A program made the translations under genes and the position numbers. From assembly GCA_051155755.1 (NCBI GenBank), contig DAXETY010000030.1:28557-92556 (forward strand): a DNA stretch of 64,000 bases, written 5' to 3'. Origin of the DNA: DAXETY01 sp051155755. Its GTDB lineage: Bacteria > Desulfobacterota > Desulfobacteria > Desulfobacterales > SG8-13. Shown here piece after piece: positions 1 to 9,227 of this stretch; positions within the stretch are counted from its first letter, which is position 1, and every line of letters starts with the position of its first letter. The notes below the pieces were generated by a model, which was not told where the DNA came from, did not search any database, and worked only from the letters and a program-made list of their open reading frames with translations.

Positions 1-813
1 GCGGTCTCCGCGGACGAAATCGGTATCCTGATCTATGCGGCGGTATGCCGCGACAATATCGAACCGGCCACTGCCTGCAGCGTTTGCCACGAGCTAGGCC
101 TGCGGCCGGAGACACAGGTCTACGACGTCTCCAACGCCTGCCTGGGAGTGCTCAACGGCATGGTCCAGATCGCCAACGCCATCGAACTCGGCCAGATTCG
201 GGCCGGGATGGTGGTGGCCTGTGAAACCTCGCGGCAGGTCGTCGAAGCGACCATTCGACGACTGAACGACAGCCGGGACATGAACTTTTTCAAAAAAAAT
301 ATCGCCACATTGACCGGCGGTTCCGGGGCGGTTGCCGTCATTCTGTCCGAAGCATCCGCCGCCCGCGGCCGTCCCCGATTGCTGGGCGGCACCTATCGCC
401 AGGACAATGCCCATCACCGGCTGTGCATGTGGGGTGCCCAGACCGAATCGGCGGACGAAGGACTGCATTTCATTGAAACCGACTCCATGGGCATTTTGTC
501 CAACGGCGTGCGGCTGGGAGCCGAGACATTCAAAGCCCTGCGTCCGGCACTGCAGTGGTCGATCGGGGCGCCCGACCGCATCGTCTGCCATCAGGTCGGT
601 GAAACCCATCAGAGGCAGATCCTGGAAGCAATCGGCATTTCACCGCAAAAGGATTTCACCACCTTTCAGTACCTGGGCAACATCGGTTCGGTATCCTTGC
701 CGATCACGGCCGCCATTGCAACGGAGCGTCGATTTATCAACCCCGGCGATCGGGTCGGATTTCTGGGCATCGGCAGCGGACTGAACTGCCTCATGCTGGG
801 GCTGCAGTGGTAG
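1..813 (+). CDS. oleA: OleA-type thiolase-fold condensing enzyme, 5' end outside window
   Basis: The frame is open from base 1 to the TAG ending at 813, so the N-terminus lies upstream of the window. OleA performs head-to-head Claisen condensation of two fatty acyl-CoAs to a 2-alkyl-3-keto acid. Visible KAS III/OleA features are the nucleophile Cys in SNACLGVLNG (around residue 50 of the visible part), the catalytic His in CHQVGETHQ, and the Asn in GNIGSVSLP. OleB, OleC and OleD follow in the same direction, which supports OleA over FabH. Translation before the first internal ATG (148) matches the family, so 148 is not the real start. What is unknown is only the missing N-terminal part. Confidence 0.9.
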   Translation, partial: AVSADEIGILIYAAVCRDNIEPATACSVCHELGLRPETQVYDVSNACLGVLNGMVQIANAIELGQIRAGMVVACETSRQVVEATIRRLNDSRDMNFFKKNIATLTGGSGAVAVILSEASAARGRPRLLGGTYRQDNAHHRLCMWGAQTESADEGLHFIETDSMGILSNGVRLGAETFKALRPALQWSIGAPDRIVCHQVGETHQRQILEAIGISPQKDFTTFQYLGNIGSVSLPITAAIATERRFINPGDRVGFLGIGSGLNCLMLGLQW

Positions 814-853
814 ATATTTTTAAATCGGAATTTCTCTGCGGCACTGCGGTGAA

Positions 854-1813
854 ATGAAATTGAGGCTTGGACCCGAAACGACCATGGCCAAACCCATCGA
901 CACCTCGAAATTTGCGCACCTGTATCCGTTTGGGTCGCATTACCTGGACCTCGACGGACTGCGGTACCACTACCTGGATGAAGGACACGGCGATCCGGTG
1001 GTGATGGTCCACGGCAATCCGACCTGGTCTTTTTATTTCCGCCGGCTGGCGCTGGCCCTGCGACCCGAATATCGGGTCATCGTGCCGGATCACATCGGCT
1101 GCGGGCTCTCGGACAAACCCCCACGGAAGGACTACTCCTACCGGCTGCAGAATCGCATCGACGATCTGCAACAGCTGATCGACCGCCTGGAACCCGAACG
1201 CCGACTCACCCTGGTGCTGCACGATTGGGGCGGTGCCATCGGCATGGGCCTGGCGGTGCGAATCCCCGAACGCATCGGGCGCATCGTGGTACTGAACACG
1301 GCCGCCTTTCTGCCGCCGCCCGGCAAGGTTCTGCCCCTGCGGCTGCGGATGGTGCGGAACCTGCCGCCGTTGGCGGTACCGGCGGTACTGGGGCTGAACC
1401 TGTTTGCACGGGCCGCTGTCTGGATGGCGCCCCGCCGACGGCTTGCACCGGAGGTGCGGGCCGGATTGACCGCTCCTTACAACAGCTGGCCAAACCGCAT
1501 CGCCACACTGATGTTCGTGCGCGACATTCCGGTGCACTCCCGGGATCCGAGCTACGCCGCAGTCAAAGAGATCGATGCGAACCTGGACCGACTCTCCGGC
1601 CGGCCCATGCTGATTTGCTGGGGAATGCACGATTTTGTCTTCGACCGCGACTATCTGGCGGAATGGCGGCGCCGATTTCCCGCGGCGGATGTGCACGAGT
1701 GCAATGAGGCCGGCCACTACCTGCTGGAGGATGCCCCGCGGAAAATTACGGGATTGATTCAGCGCTTCCTGAAGGCGCATCCATTGGAAAATGATGCCGA
1801 GCACAGATCATGA
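854..1813 (+). CDS. oleB: OleB alpha/beta hydrolase (beta-lactone decarboxylase)
   Basis: About 319 residues with a haloalkane-dehalogenase-like alpha/beta hydrolase fold. HGNPTWSFYFRRL is the oxyanion-hole loop, LHDWGGAIG holds the nucleophile Asp, and GHYLLED near the C-terminus holds the catalytic His. OleB decarboxylates the cis-beta-lactone made by OleC to the cis-olefin. It is 40 bp after oleA and its 3' end overlaps oleC. A start at 884 (MAKPIDTS) is equally possible because neither ATG has a strong Shine-Dalgarno sequence. Alone it could be taken for a dehalogenase, but the ole context decides the call. Confidence 0.88.
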   Translation: MKLRLGPETTMAKPIDTSKFAHLYPFGSHYLDLDGLRYHYLDEGHGDPVVMVHGNPTWSFYFRRLALALRPEYRVIVPDHIGCGLSDKPPRKDYSYRLQNRIDDLQQLIDRLEPERRLTLVLHDWGGAIGMGLAVRIPERIGRIVVLNTAAFLPPPGKVLPLRLRMVRNLPPLAVPAVLGLNLFARAAVWMAPRRRLAPEVRAGLTAPYNSWPNRIATLMFVRDIPVHSRDPSYAAVKEIDANLDRLSGRPMLICWGMHDFVFDRDYLAEWRRRFPAADVHECNEAGHYLLEDAPRKITGLIQRFLKAHPLENDAEHRS

Positions 1814-3470
1814 CATGGCTCCGGCCAACGTAAGCCGTTTTCTGCAGCGGGCGGCACGCGCCCAACCGCATCGACGCGCGGTGGTCACCCCCCACGGACG
1901 CGACGGCGGCGGCCGGGTCAGCTACGTGCACCTGACCTTCGAGCAACTCGACCGCGAGTCGGACCGCCTGGCCCGCGGGCTGGATCGCGCCGGCATCGGA
2001 CGGGGCACGCGGACCATCGTGATGGTGCGTCCGAGTCTGGCGTTTTTCGTTCTGACCTTCGCCGTCTTCAAAGCCGGCGCCGTCCCGGTGATGGTCGACC
2101 CCGGCATGGGGTTGCGTCGCATGCTGGCCTGCTTTCAGGAGTGCCGGCCGGAGGCGTTCATCGGCATTCCGGTTGCCCATGTCCTGCGCAAACTCCGCCC
2201 GGGCTTCTTCCGATCGGTGAAACGCTGGGTCACGGTGGGCCGTCGCTGGTTCTGGGGGGGCTTTACGCTCACCGGGCTGATGGATTCGGATGATTCTCCC
2301 TTTGCGGCGATCGAACCCGCGCCCGACGAAACCGCGGCCATTTTGTTTACCACCGGCTCCACCGGACCGGCCAAAGGTGTCGTCTACACCCACAGCGTAT
2401 TCGGCGCCCAGATCGAAAGCATCCGCTCGCATTACGGCATCACCGCCGGTGAAATCGACCTGCCCACCTTTCCGCTGTTTGCCCTGTTCGACCCGGCCCT
2501 GGGAATGACAGCCGTCATCCCGGACATGGATCCGACCCGTCCGGCCCGGGTGGATCCCCGCAAGATCATCGAGGCCATCACCAACCAGGGCGTCACCAAC
2601 ATGTTCGCCTCTCCGGCACTGCTTCATCGGGTCGGCCGATACGGTCGCCGCCACGGCATACAGCTGCCGTCACTGAAGCGGGTGATTTCCGCCGGCGCTC
2701 CGATCATGCCGTCCAACATCGAACAGTTTTCGTCCATGCTGGTCGGCGATGCCCAGGTGCATACCGGTTACGGCGCCACCGAGGCGATGCCGGTGGCTTC
2801 GATTGCCGGTGGCGAAATCCTGTCTGAAACCCGCCCGCTGACCGAACAGGGCCGCGGAGTGTGCGTGGGGCGACCGCTGGCCGATATCCGGGTGCGTATC
2901 CTGGAAATCAGCGATGCACCGATCCCGGACATTTCATCGGCCCGCATCCTCGATGACGGTTCAGTGGGCGAAATCACGGTCCAGGGACCGCCGGTCACCC
3001 GCCGTTACTACCAGCGCCCCGAAGCCGATGCATTGGCCAAGATCGCCGAAGAAAAGACGGTGTGGCACCGCATGGGCGATCTGGGCCGCATCGACGCCAA
3101 AGGACGCATCTGGTTTTACGGGCGCAAAAGCCACCGGGTGATCACCTCCGGCGGCAGCCTGTTTACGATCCCCTGCGAGGCGATTTTCAACAATCACCCC
3201 AGCGTCTATCGCAGCGCCCTGGTGGGCGTCGGCAAGCCGCCGCGGCAGCGGCCGGTGATCTGCATCGAGCCCTATGACAAGCACATCGACCGGGAACAGC
3301 TCACCGGGCAGCTGCTGGAGATGGCCGGGCGCAGTGAGTTGACCCGCATGATCGACACCGTTTTGTTCCCGCCGGAATTTCCGGTGGATATCCGCCACAA
3401 CTCTAAAATTTTTCGCGAAAAGCTGGCGGTGTGGGCGGCAAAAAAACTCCAAACCGGTTCGAAGTTATGA
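1791..3470 (+). CDS. oleC: OleC AMP-dependent beta-lactone synthetase
   Basis: 559 residues of the ANL adenylating superfamily. The P-loop-like motif TTGSTGPAKGVVYTH is near residue 190, followed by HTGYGATEAMP and the GD/R region HRMGDLGRIDAKGRIWFYGRK. OleC adenylates the beta-hydroxy acid produced by OleD and closes it to a beta-lactone. The start overlaps the oleB end by 23 bp and the stop overlaps the oleD start (ATGA), so translation is probably coupled. A second Met at residue 9 is an alternative start. Generic acyl-CoA ligase is the main alternative and is made unlikely by the neighbours. Confidence 0.9.
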   Translation: MMPSTDHDMAPANVSRFLQRAARAQPHRRAVVTPHGRDGGGRVSYVHLTFEQLDRESDRLARGLDRAGIGRGTRTIVMVRPSLAFFVLTFAVFKAGAVPVMVDPGMGLRRMLACFQECRPEAFIGIPVAHVLRKLRPGFFRSVKRWVTVGRRWFWGGFTLTGLMDSDDSPFAAIEPAPDETAAILFTTGSTGPAKGVVYTHSVFGAQIESIRSHYGITAGEIDLPTFPLFALFDPALGMTAVIPDMDPTRPARVDPRKIIEAITNQGVTNMFASPALLHRVGRYGRRHGIQLPSLKRVISAGAPIMPSNIEQFSSMLVGDAQVHTGYGATEAMPVASIAGGEILSETRPLTEQGRGVCVGRPLADIRVRILEISDAPIPDISSARILDDGSVGEITVQGPPVTRRYYQRPEADALAKIAEEKTVWHRMGDLGRIDAKGRIWFYGRKSHRVITSGGSLFTIPCEAIFNNHPSVYRSALVGVGKPPRQRPVICIEPYDKHIDREQLTGQLLEMAGRSELTRMIDTVLFPPEFPVDIRHNSKIFREKLAVWAAKKLQTGSKL

Positions 3471-4522
3471 ACGCTGAAAATCAAATCAACGGAAAAAAAA
3501 CAAATCGCCCCCCCCGGCTGCTGGTAACCGGCGGCGGCGGTTTTCTCGGCAGTGCCATCGTCCGGGCTTTGATCCGGCAAGGAGAAAGCGTGCGCAGCTT
3601 TTCGCGCGGCTTCTATCCGGACCTCGAAGCGTTGGGCGTCGAACAGGTGCGGGGCGACCTGAGGGACGCTGAAGCGGTCGAATCCGCCTGCAGCGGTGTG
3701 GAAACCGTGTTTCACACGGCGGCCAAAGCCGGCGTCTGGGGGCCGGAACATGCATTTGTGGCCACCAACGTAGGCGGAACCCGCAACGTCATCGAGGCCT
3801 GCCGTAAGCAGGCCGTCGCGCAACTGGTATACACATCCTCGCCCAGCGTGGTGTTCGACGGCAGCGACATGGAAGGCATCGACGAGTCGGCCCCCTACCC
3901 GGCCCGCTACCCGGCTCATTACCCCCGCACCAAGGCCCAGGCCGAGCGCATGGTGCGGGCGGCGGCGGATGACAACCTGAAGACGATCACGTTGCGACCG
4001 CACCTCATCTGGGGGCCCGGGGACAATCACCTGGTGCCGCGCATCATCGCCCGTGCCCGACGCCTGCGCCGGGTCGGCAGCGGCCGCAACCGGGTGGACA
4101 CCATTTACATCGACAATGCCGCCGATGCGCATCTGCTGGCCGCCGATGCGCTGCGGAAAGACGCCTCGCTTTCCGGCCGCGTGTATTTCATCAGCCAGGG
4201 AAAACCGATTCGATTGTGGGAAATGGTGAACGCCATCCTCGCCGCTGGTGAACTGCCGCCGGTGCATCGCTCGATTTCGCCCCGGACGGCCTTGTGCATC
4301 GGGGCCGTTTTGGAGTTTATCTACCGCAGCCTCGGCATCCGGGCTGAACCGCCCATGACCCGCTTTGTGGCCAAAGAACTGGCAACTTCCCACTGGTTCG
4401 ACATTTCGGCGGCCCGCCGGGATCTGGGCTATGCCCCCCGCGTCAGCACCGAGCAGGGATTGCAGCAGCTGGCCGGGTGGCTGCAAACATCCCGCCAATT
4501 CAACGACGAAGATCGAAATTGA
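3467..4522 (+). CDS. oleD: OleD NAD(P)H-dependent 2-alkyl-3-ketoacyl reductase
   Basis: About 351 residues, extended short-chain dehydrogenase/reductase. The glycine-rich Rossmann motif TGGGGFLGSAIV is near residue 20 and the catalytic Tyr-x3-Lys lies in YPRTKAQAE around residue 155. It reduces the OleA product to a 2-alkyl-3-hydroxy acid. The start at 3467 is chosen because ATG overlaps the oleC stop as ATGA; the open frame extends further upstream only as an overlap with oleC. It resembles 3-beta-hydroxysteroid dehydrogenase/epimerase relatives, as OleD proteins do. Confidence 0.9.
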   Translation: MNAENQINGKKTNRPPRLLVTGGGGFLGSAIVRALIRQGESVRSFSRGFYPDLEALGVEQVRGDLRDAEAVESACSGVETVFHTAAKAGVWGPEHAFVATNVGGTRNVIEACRKQAVAQLVYTSSPSVVFDGSDMEGIDESAPYPARYPAHYPRTKAQAERMVRAAADDNLKTITLRPHLIWGPGDNHLVPRIIARARRLRRVGSGRNRVDTIYIDNAADAHLLAADALRKDASLSGRVYFISQGKPIRLWEMVNAILAAGELPPVHRSISPRTALCIGAVLEFIYRSLGIRAEPPMTRFVAKELATSHWFDISAARRDLGYAPRVSTEQGLQQLAGWLQTSRQFNDEDRN

Positions 4523-4619
4523 CGGTCGGTGCCGCCACATCTTGACAACCCGAAGCGACGGCGGTAGCCATGGGGACGGCATCGGCTGCATGCGCACGGA
4601 AAAGGATCGAGGAGCCGCT

Positions 4620-5138
4620 ATGAAACTGACCGACATTCAACCCCTGGAAGACTGGACAGCCCTGGAACAGGACCTGCACGAACGGTTTCACGTAGACGTC
4701 AATGTCTTCGACACCAAGGGCGTGCGCATCTCCGAGTTCAAGGAATGGGTCAACCGGCTGTGCCCGGAAATCAAAGCCACCGACAAGGGGCAGAGCTTTA
4801 TCTGCGCGGTGGCGCATATGAATGTCGCCGCAATGGCCATGCAGACCCGCGAGCCCCGGATCGAAGAATGCGATGCCGGCCTGGTGAAGATCGTGGTGCC
4901 GATCTTTGTCGAGGACGAATTTGTCGGCGCCGTGGGGGCCTGCGGCCTGCTGCTCGACGAGGGAGAGATCGACACCTTTTTGATCAACAAGATCACCGAA
5001 ATCGACGAGGAGCGGGCCGAGCAACTGGCAACGGACATCGGCCGCCTTTCCAGCGAAGACGCCCGGGCGCTGGTGGACGCCGTGCAAAAAGAAATCGACC
5101 GCATCCTGCAGTCCTATCATCGTCGGACGGCGCGGTAG
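4620..5138 (+). CDS. PocR-domain ligand sensor, stand-alone
   Basis: 172 residues that look like a single PocR sensory domain (a PAS-like small-molecule or redox sensor). Visible features are a conserved Cys in NRLCPEIKA, another in SFICAVAHMN, the segment EECDAGLVKIVVPIFVEDEFVGAVGACG, and a helical C-terminus. There is no output domain (no HTH, kinase or GGDEF). The ATG at 4620 follows a GGAG box. It lies between oleD and the Hdr-like genes and ends 19 bp before the first of them, so it may sense a ligand or redox state for that module; this is inference. Confidence 0.75.
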   Translation: MKLTDIQPLEDWTALEQDLHERFHVDVNVFDTKGVRISEFKEWVNRLCPEIKATDKGQSFICAVAHMNVAAMAMQTREPRIEECDAGLVKIVVPIFVEDEFVGAVGACGLLLDEGEIDTFLINKITEIDEERAEQLATDIGRLSSEDARALVDAVQKEIDRILQSYHRRTAR

Positions 5139-5157
5139 CACCGAAGGAGATCGTTGA

Positions 5158-6189
5158 ATGGCGACCGAAAAGGTATCGATCGTTGGCGGCGGCGTGGCGG
5201 GAATGAGCGCCGCACTGCAACTGGCCGACATGGGCTTTCGATCCCACATCATCGAAGCCGACCCCTTTCTGGGCGGTCATGCGGTGCAGTACAGCTGTAA
5301 AGCCACCGATCGGTGCGTCAAGTGCGGCGCCTGCATGGTGGAAGAACGCCTGCACCGGACGCTGTCTTCGCCGGCGGTGGAGGTGTGGACCGATTCTCGG
5401 GTGCAACGTGTCTCCCGGAATAAAGATTTCGAACTGGTTGTCCGGCGGCCGCAAGACCCATCGGCCGCCGTCAAAGCCGGAGCGGTCATTCTGGCCTGCG
5501 GATTCAAAGCGTTCGATCCGGTCGAGAAGCCATATGGTTACGGAAAGTTCAAGGACGTCATCACCAACCTGGAACTGGAGCGCACGCTCCGGGCCCGCAG
5601 CGTCCCGGTTCGGCCTTCCGACGGCGCCCTGCCCCGGCGGATCGGCTTCGTTCAGTGCGTGGGCAGTCGCGACAGTCGACTCGGCCACCTGTGGTGTTCC
5701 CGCATATGCTGCGGATCGGCCCTGAGAATGGCCCGGTTGATCCGAATGCGCTGTCCGGATACGGAAATTGCTTTCTTCTACATCGACGTGCAGACATTTG
5801 GAAACAATTTCGATTCGTTCTATGCGACCGTGCAACACGAAGTGCACATGATTCGTGACATTCCCGGCGATGTGTTTCTCACCCCGGATAACCGCCTGAA
5901 GGTGGTTTACTACGATCCGACCGAGGGCCGCAGTCGTGAAGAACCTTTCGACCTGCTGGTTCTGTCCGTGGGAATGACCCCGTCCGAAGACGCGGCCGAG
6001 CTGGCGAACCAATTTCAAATCGGCCTGGATCCCTCGGGCTTTTTACCGGCCGGCACCGGAGAAAACCAGCAAGTTGCCGGCGTCTTTACCGCCGGGGCAG
6101 CCTGCGGACCGATGAGCATCGCCGAATCGGTGGCCAGCGGCGAAGCCGCCGCGTTCCAGGCGGCGATGTACCTGCAGCAAAGCGCGTAA
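5158..6189 (+). CDS. HdrA/QmoA-like FAD iron-sulfur protein
   Basis: 343 residues, shorter than full HdrA (about 650). The FAD-binding GGGVAGMSAALQLADMG motif is at residue 9. The HdrA cysteine patch is YSCKATDRCVKCGACMVEE near residue 45, and QCVGSRDSRLGHLWCSRICC is the second HdrA signature near 165. No C-terminal ferredoxin module is present. It is preceded by a strong AAGGAGA box and followed by a QmoB-like and a DsrK/HdrD-like gene. The size fits QmoA or a soluble Hdr A subunit. It uses Cys, not Sec, at the active-site patch, unlike the HdrA-like protein at 56-59 kb. Confidence 0.82.
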   Translation: MATEKVSIVGGGVAGMSAALQLADMGFRSHIIEADPFLGGHAVQYSCKATDRCVKCGACMVEERLHRTLSSPAVEVWTDSRVQRVSRNKDFELVVRRPQDPSAAVKAGAVILACGFKAFDPVEKPYGYGKFKDVITNLELERTLRARSVPVRPSDGALPRRIGFVQCVGSRDSRLGHLWCSRICCGSALRMARLIRMRCPDTEIAFFYIDVQTFGNNFDSFYATVQHEVHMIRDIPGDVFLTPDNRLKVVYYDPTEGRSREEPFDLLVLSVGMTPSEDAAELANQFQIGLDPSGFLPAGTGENQQVAGVFTAGAACGPMSIAESVASGEAAAFQAAMYLQQSA

Positions 6190-6247
6190 ATCGATTTATG
6201 TCCTTTTAGGTCAACGTTACCGTTCACCGGAAAGAAATGCGACAGTC

Positions 6248-7786
6248 ATGAATGTATCCGAATCCCCTCGTACCACCCTGGTGATCGGCTCCGGCAAATT
6301 TGCCCGCATGACGGCCAACCTTTTGGTCCGGGCGGGAATGCAGACGATCCTGTCCGGAAATCAATCGCAATCGGCCGAGCCGATGCCGGTGCTGGAGCCG
6401 GCGGTGGAAACGCTGCTGGGAACCCGCCTGGATGCCTGCAGCGGATTCGCCGGCGGTTTCCAGGTGTCTCTGATTGGAAGCAAACAGTCCCAGCAGCGTT
6501 CTGTCGACGGCATTGTTGTGGCCGAAGCGCTGCAACGCAAACCGGCCTTCGAGGATTACGGTTTGCAACCGTCCGTCAAGGTCCTTGCGCTGTCGGTGTT
6601 TACGACGGTCCTGGCCGACGGAGAAGCCTTTGACGGGCGCACCATCGTGTTTGTCAACGGACTGGTGCGGGAAAACACCCCTCCGGTTTTCGAGGAACTC
6701 GTCCGCGCCGCTTTGAACGTCCGGGCAACGAAAAGCACCCGCTGCTACGTTCTGACACGGAACTTGAAAGTGGCCGGACAGGGACTCGAAGCGCTGTACC
6801 GGGAGGCCAAGGCCGCCGGAGTGGTATTCTTCAAGTTCGAAGGCGCCCCCGTGCAGTTCCACCAGGACGGCGAAACCGTTGCCGTCGAATTCGAAGATGA
6901 GCCCAGCGGAGAGAGCTTCCGGATTCAACCGGATTTGCTGGTGGTGGATGAATATCTGCGGCCGTCGGAATCTCTGGCATCGTTGGCAAAAACCCTGGAT
7001 GTGCACACCGATGCAAGCGGTTTTCTGCAGGTGGAAAACGTCCATCGATTTCCGGTGTTCACCAACCGCCGGGGCATATTTGCCGTCGGGCCGGCCCGCG
7101 GTCCGCTGTTGGCCTCGGAAATGGCATCCGATGCGGCCGCGGCCGCCGCTGCCCTGCTGGCCCCTTTGGAAGCCGGGGTTTGCTTTCGGGCCGAAATCGA
7201 CCGTCACCTGTGCATTCGCTGTCTGACCTGCTTTCGCATTTGCCCTTATCGGGCCGTGCGGATCGGGGAAGGCACCCGCATTCGGGTGGAAGTCGCCGCC
7301 GAAGCCTGCGAGGGTTGCGGCATCTGTGCGGCCGAATGCCCGCGGCAGGCCATTGCAATGGCCGCGGTGCAAGGTGAGGCGAAACCGCTTGAATCCCGTC
7401 TGGCGCCGGAGGAACCGTCGGCCTCGTTGCTGGTGTTCTGTTGCGGTCGTTCATCGGCGCGCGCCGCCGAACTGGCCGAATGCCTGGGACACTCGCGACC
7501 CCAAGGCATGCGGTGCGTGGAGGTGCCCTGCACCGGCATGATCTCCCTGCAGCATTTGCTGACGGCTTTTGCCGCCGGTGCCCGGCAGGTGATGGTCCTG
7601 GCCTGCCACGAAGACAACTGCCACTCGGAAATCGGCAACCAGCGCGCCCGCATGCGGACCGAACAACTCCGCACGCAGTTGGCCGCAATGGGAATGGCGC
7701 CGGATCGGTTGCAGTTTCACACCCTGGCGGCCAATATGGCCACCGAGTTTACGGACCTGGTCCAACGTGCCGCCGAAATGGGCTGA
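6248..7786 (+). CDS. QmoB-like HdrA-ferredoxin-MvhD fusion protein
   Basis: 512 residues. The N-terminal about 310 are a degenerate HdrA-like flavoprotein region (VIGSGKFARMTANLLVRAG). It is followed by two 4Fe-4S motifs, CIRCLTCFRICP and CEGCGICAAECP. The C-terminal domain is MvhD-like, with FCCGRSS, a PCTGM motif and ACHEDNCHSEIGN. This order (flavin, 2x4Fe-4S, MvhD) is that of QmoB, although the protein is shorter than typical QmoB. The N-terminal part lacks the usual Cys patch and may not bind FAD normally. It probably passes electrons between the HdrA-like protein and the next gene product. Confidence 0.75.
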   Translation: MNVSESPRTTLVIGSGKFARMTANLLVRAGMQTILSGNQSQSAEPMPVLEPAVETLLGTRLDACSGFAGGFQVSLIGSKQSQQRSVDGIVVAEALQRKPAFEDYGLQPSVKVLALSVFTTVLADGEAFDGRTIVFVNGLVRENTPPVFEELVRAALNVRATKSTRCYVLTRNLKVAGQGLEALYREAKAAGVVFFKFEGAPVQFHQDGETVAVEFEDEPSGESFRIQPDLLVVDEYLRPSESLASLAKTLDVHTDASGFLQVENVHRFPVFTNRRGIFAVGPARGPLLASEMASDAAAAAAALLAPLEAGVCFRAEIDRHLCIRCLTCFRICPYRAVRIGEGTRIRVEVAAEACEGCGICAAECPRQAIAMAAVQGEAKPLESRLAPEEPSASLLVFCCGRSSARAAELAECLGHSRPQGMRCVEVPCTGMISLQHLLTAFAAGARQVMVLACHEDNCHSEIGNQRARMRTEQLRTQLAAMGMAPDRLQFHTLAANMATEFTDLVQRAAEMG

Positions 7787-7804
7787 AACCGAAAGGAAAG
7801 GATC

Positions 7805-9022
7805 ATGAGCGACAAACCCATCGATCTGAACACCCTGCCCCAGGAACGGTTCCGACGCTGGCCCCATCGTCAGGACGTCTGCCTGACCTGCGGCATGTGT
7901 TCCAGTGTCTGTCCGGCTTCCGGCATCGACGGCTTCGATCCCCGCAAGATCATCCGCCTGGTATCTCTCGGGCTGGAACGCAATGTGGTCGAAGCCCGCT
8001 GGCCCTGGATCTGCACCATGTGCGCCAAATGTGAAGTCGTCTGCCCGATGGAAATCGAGATCCCGAATGTCATGCGGTCGATTCGTTCGCTGCGGGATCG
8101 GGAGAACGTTCCCGGCATTCTGCACAAGGGGGTCGATGCCGCCATGAAAACCGGCAACAACCTGGGCCTGCCGCAGGAAGACTTCATGTTCATCGTCGAG
8201 GATGTGGCCGAGGAGATCGCCGAGGAGCCCGGCTTCGAAGATTTCACCGTCCCGGTGGACAAGCGCGGGGCCAACCTGCTTACGACCATTCACAACAAGC
8301 TGGTCAACACGCACACCGAAGATCTCAAACACTGGTGGAAAATCTTTCACGCCGCCGGCGAGGACTGGACGGTGTCCTCCGAGGCCTGGGAGGGGGTCAA
8401 CTGGGGGTTTTTTACCGGCGACGATGCCGCCATGGAAACCATGATCGATCGCCTGGCGGCCCAGATCGAAGCCCTGGAGGTGAAAAATCTCATGTGGCCG
8501 GAATGAGGGCACGCCTATCTAGCGACCAGGTCTGGTCTCGAAGCTCATCATCCCGAACTGCTGAAAAAAATCGGCACCTACAGCGTATTCGACCTGCTGA
8601 TCCACTACATCCGCCAGGGGCGCATCCGTCTGGACAAGACCCGCTTTCCGGAATTGGCCACCTACCACGATCCCTGCAACTACTGCCGCAAAGCGGAAAT
8701 CCGCTTCGGTCATGGATTCTACGAAGAACCGCGTTGGATCATGGATCAGTGTCTGGAAAACTGGGTGGATTTACACCCAAACAGACGGCATCAAATCTGT
8801 TGCGGTGGCGGCGGCGGCGCGCTGGTGAGTGGATACCACGACGAGCGAATTTTTTACGGGCGTCGGAAAATGGAGCAAATTCGCGCCACCGGTGCCAAAT
8901 TACTCGTGGTTCCCTGCCACAGCTGCCACGGCCAGCTCAACAACATCAAAAAACATTACGATATGGAAGACCTGACGGTGAAATACCTGTGGGAATTGCT
9001 GGCCGACTGTCTCGTTTTATAA
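7805..9022 (+). CDS. DsrK/HdrD-like iron-sulfur selenoprotein (UGA at 8504 read as Sec234)
   Basis: One 405-residue frame from ATG 7805 to TAA 9022, interrupted only by TGA at 8504-8506. The N-terminal part holds two HdrC-type 4Fe-4S motifs, CLTCGMCSSVCP and CTMCAKCEVVCP. The C-terminal part is a CCG domain with YHDPCNYC, CCGGGGGA and PCHSCHGQL. The junction reads LMWPE-UGA-GHAYLATRSG, matching the PECGHAY motif of DsrK/HdrD proteins, so the UGA replaces a conserved Cys. A hairpin with an AGGTCT loop follows 22-27 nt downstream. Reading it as two genes would leave a C-terminal half with no ATG (only TTG 8654) and a cut domain. Role: heterodisulfide- or thiol-linked electron transfer with the two upstream proteins. 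Confidence 0.85.
8524..8537 (+). promoter_or_regulatory. Candidate bacterial SECIS hairpin (DsrK-like selenoprotein)
   Basis: GACCAGGTCTGGTC forms a 4-5 bp stem around loop AGGTCT, located 22-27 nt after the UGA at 8504-8506. The loop sequence equals the SelB-recognised apical loop of the E. coli fdhF SECIS as I recall it. This is strong support for Sec insertion. Confidence 0.75.
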
Positions 9023-9227
9023 CACCCTCCGGAAGTGCCGCCCTTACCGCTTCCCGGGGCAAGCCTGCGGCGCATTCTTTCATTTCTTCTCTGCCGACGA
9101 TTCGGATGGAACACACCTGCCCGGATCCGTAATGAAATCGGACCGGCAAGACCAACGGTTGACAGTTCACCGGAAGTGGTATTAAATGGCTTCTTTTTTA
9201 AAACTAAACGGAGCGTTTCAAAATTTT

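Noticed and set aside
5158..6189. Selenocysteine in the shorter HdrA-like protein
   Set aside because: Its active-site patch uses Cys codons throughout and the frame has no internal UGA.
8654..9022. Separate 122-residue iron-sulfur protein starting at TTG 8654
   Set aside because: The frame is open back to the TGA at 8504 with conserved sequence before the TTG, and it is the second half of the DsrK-like selenoprotein.
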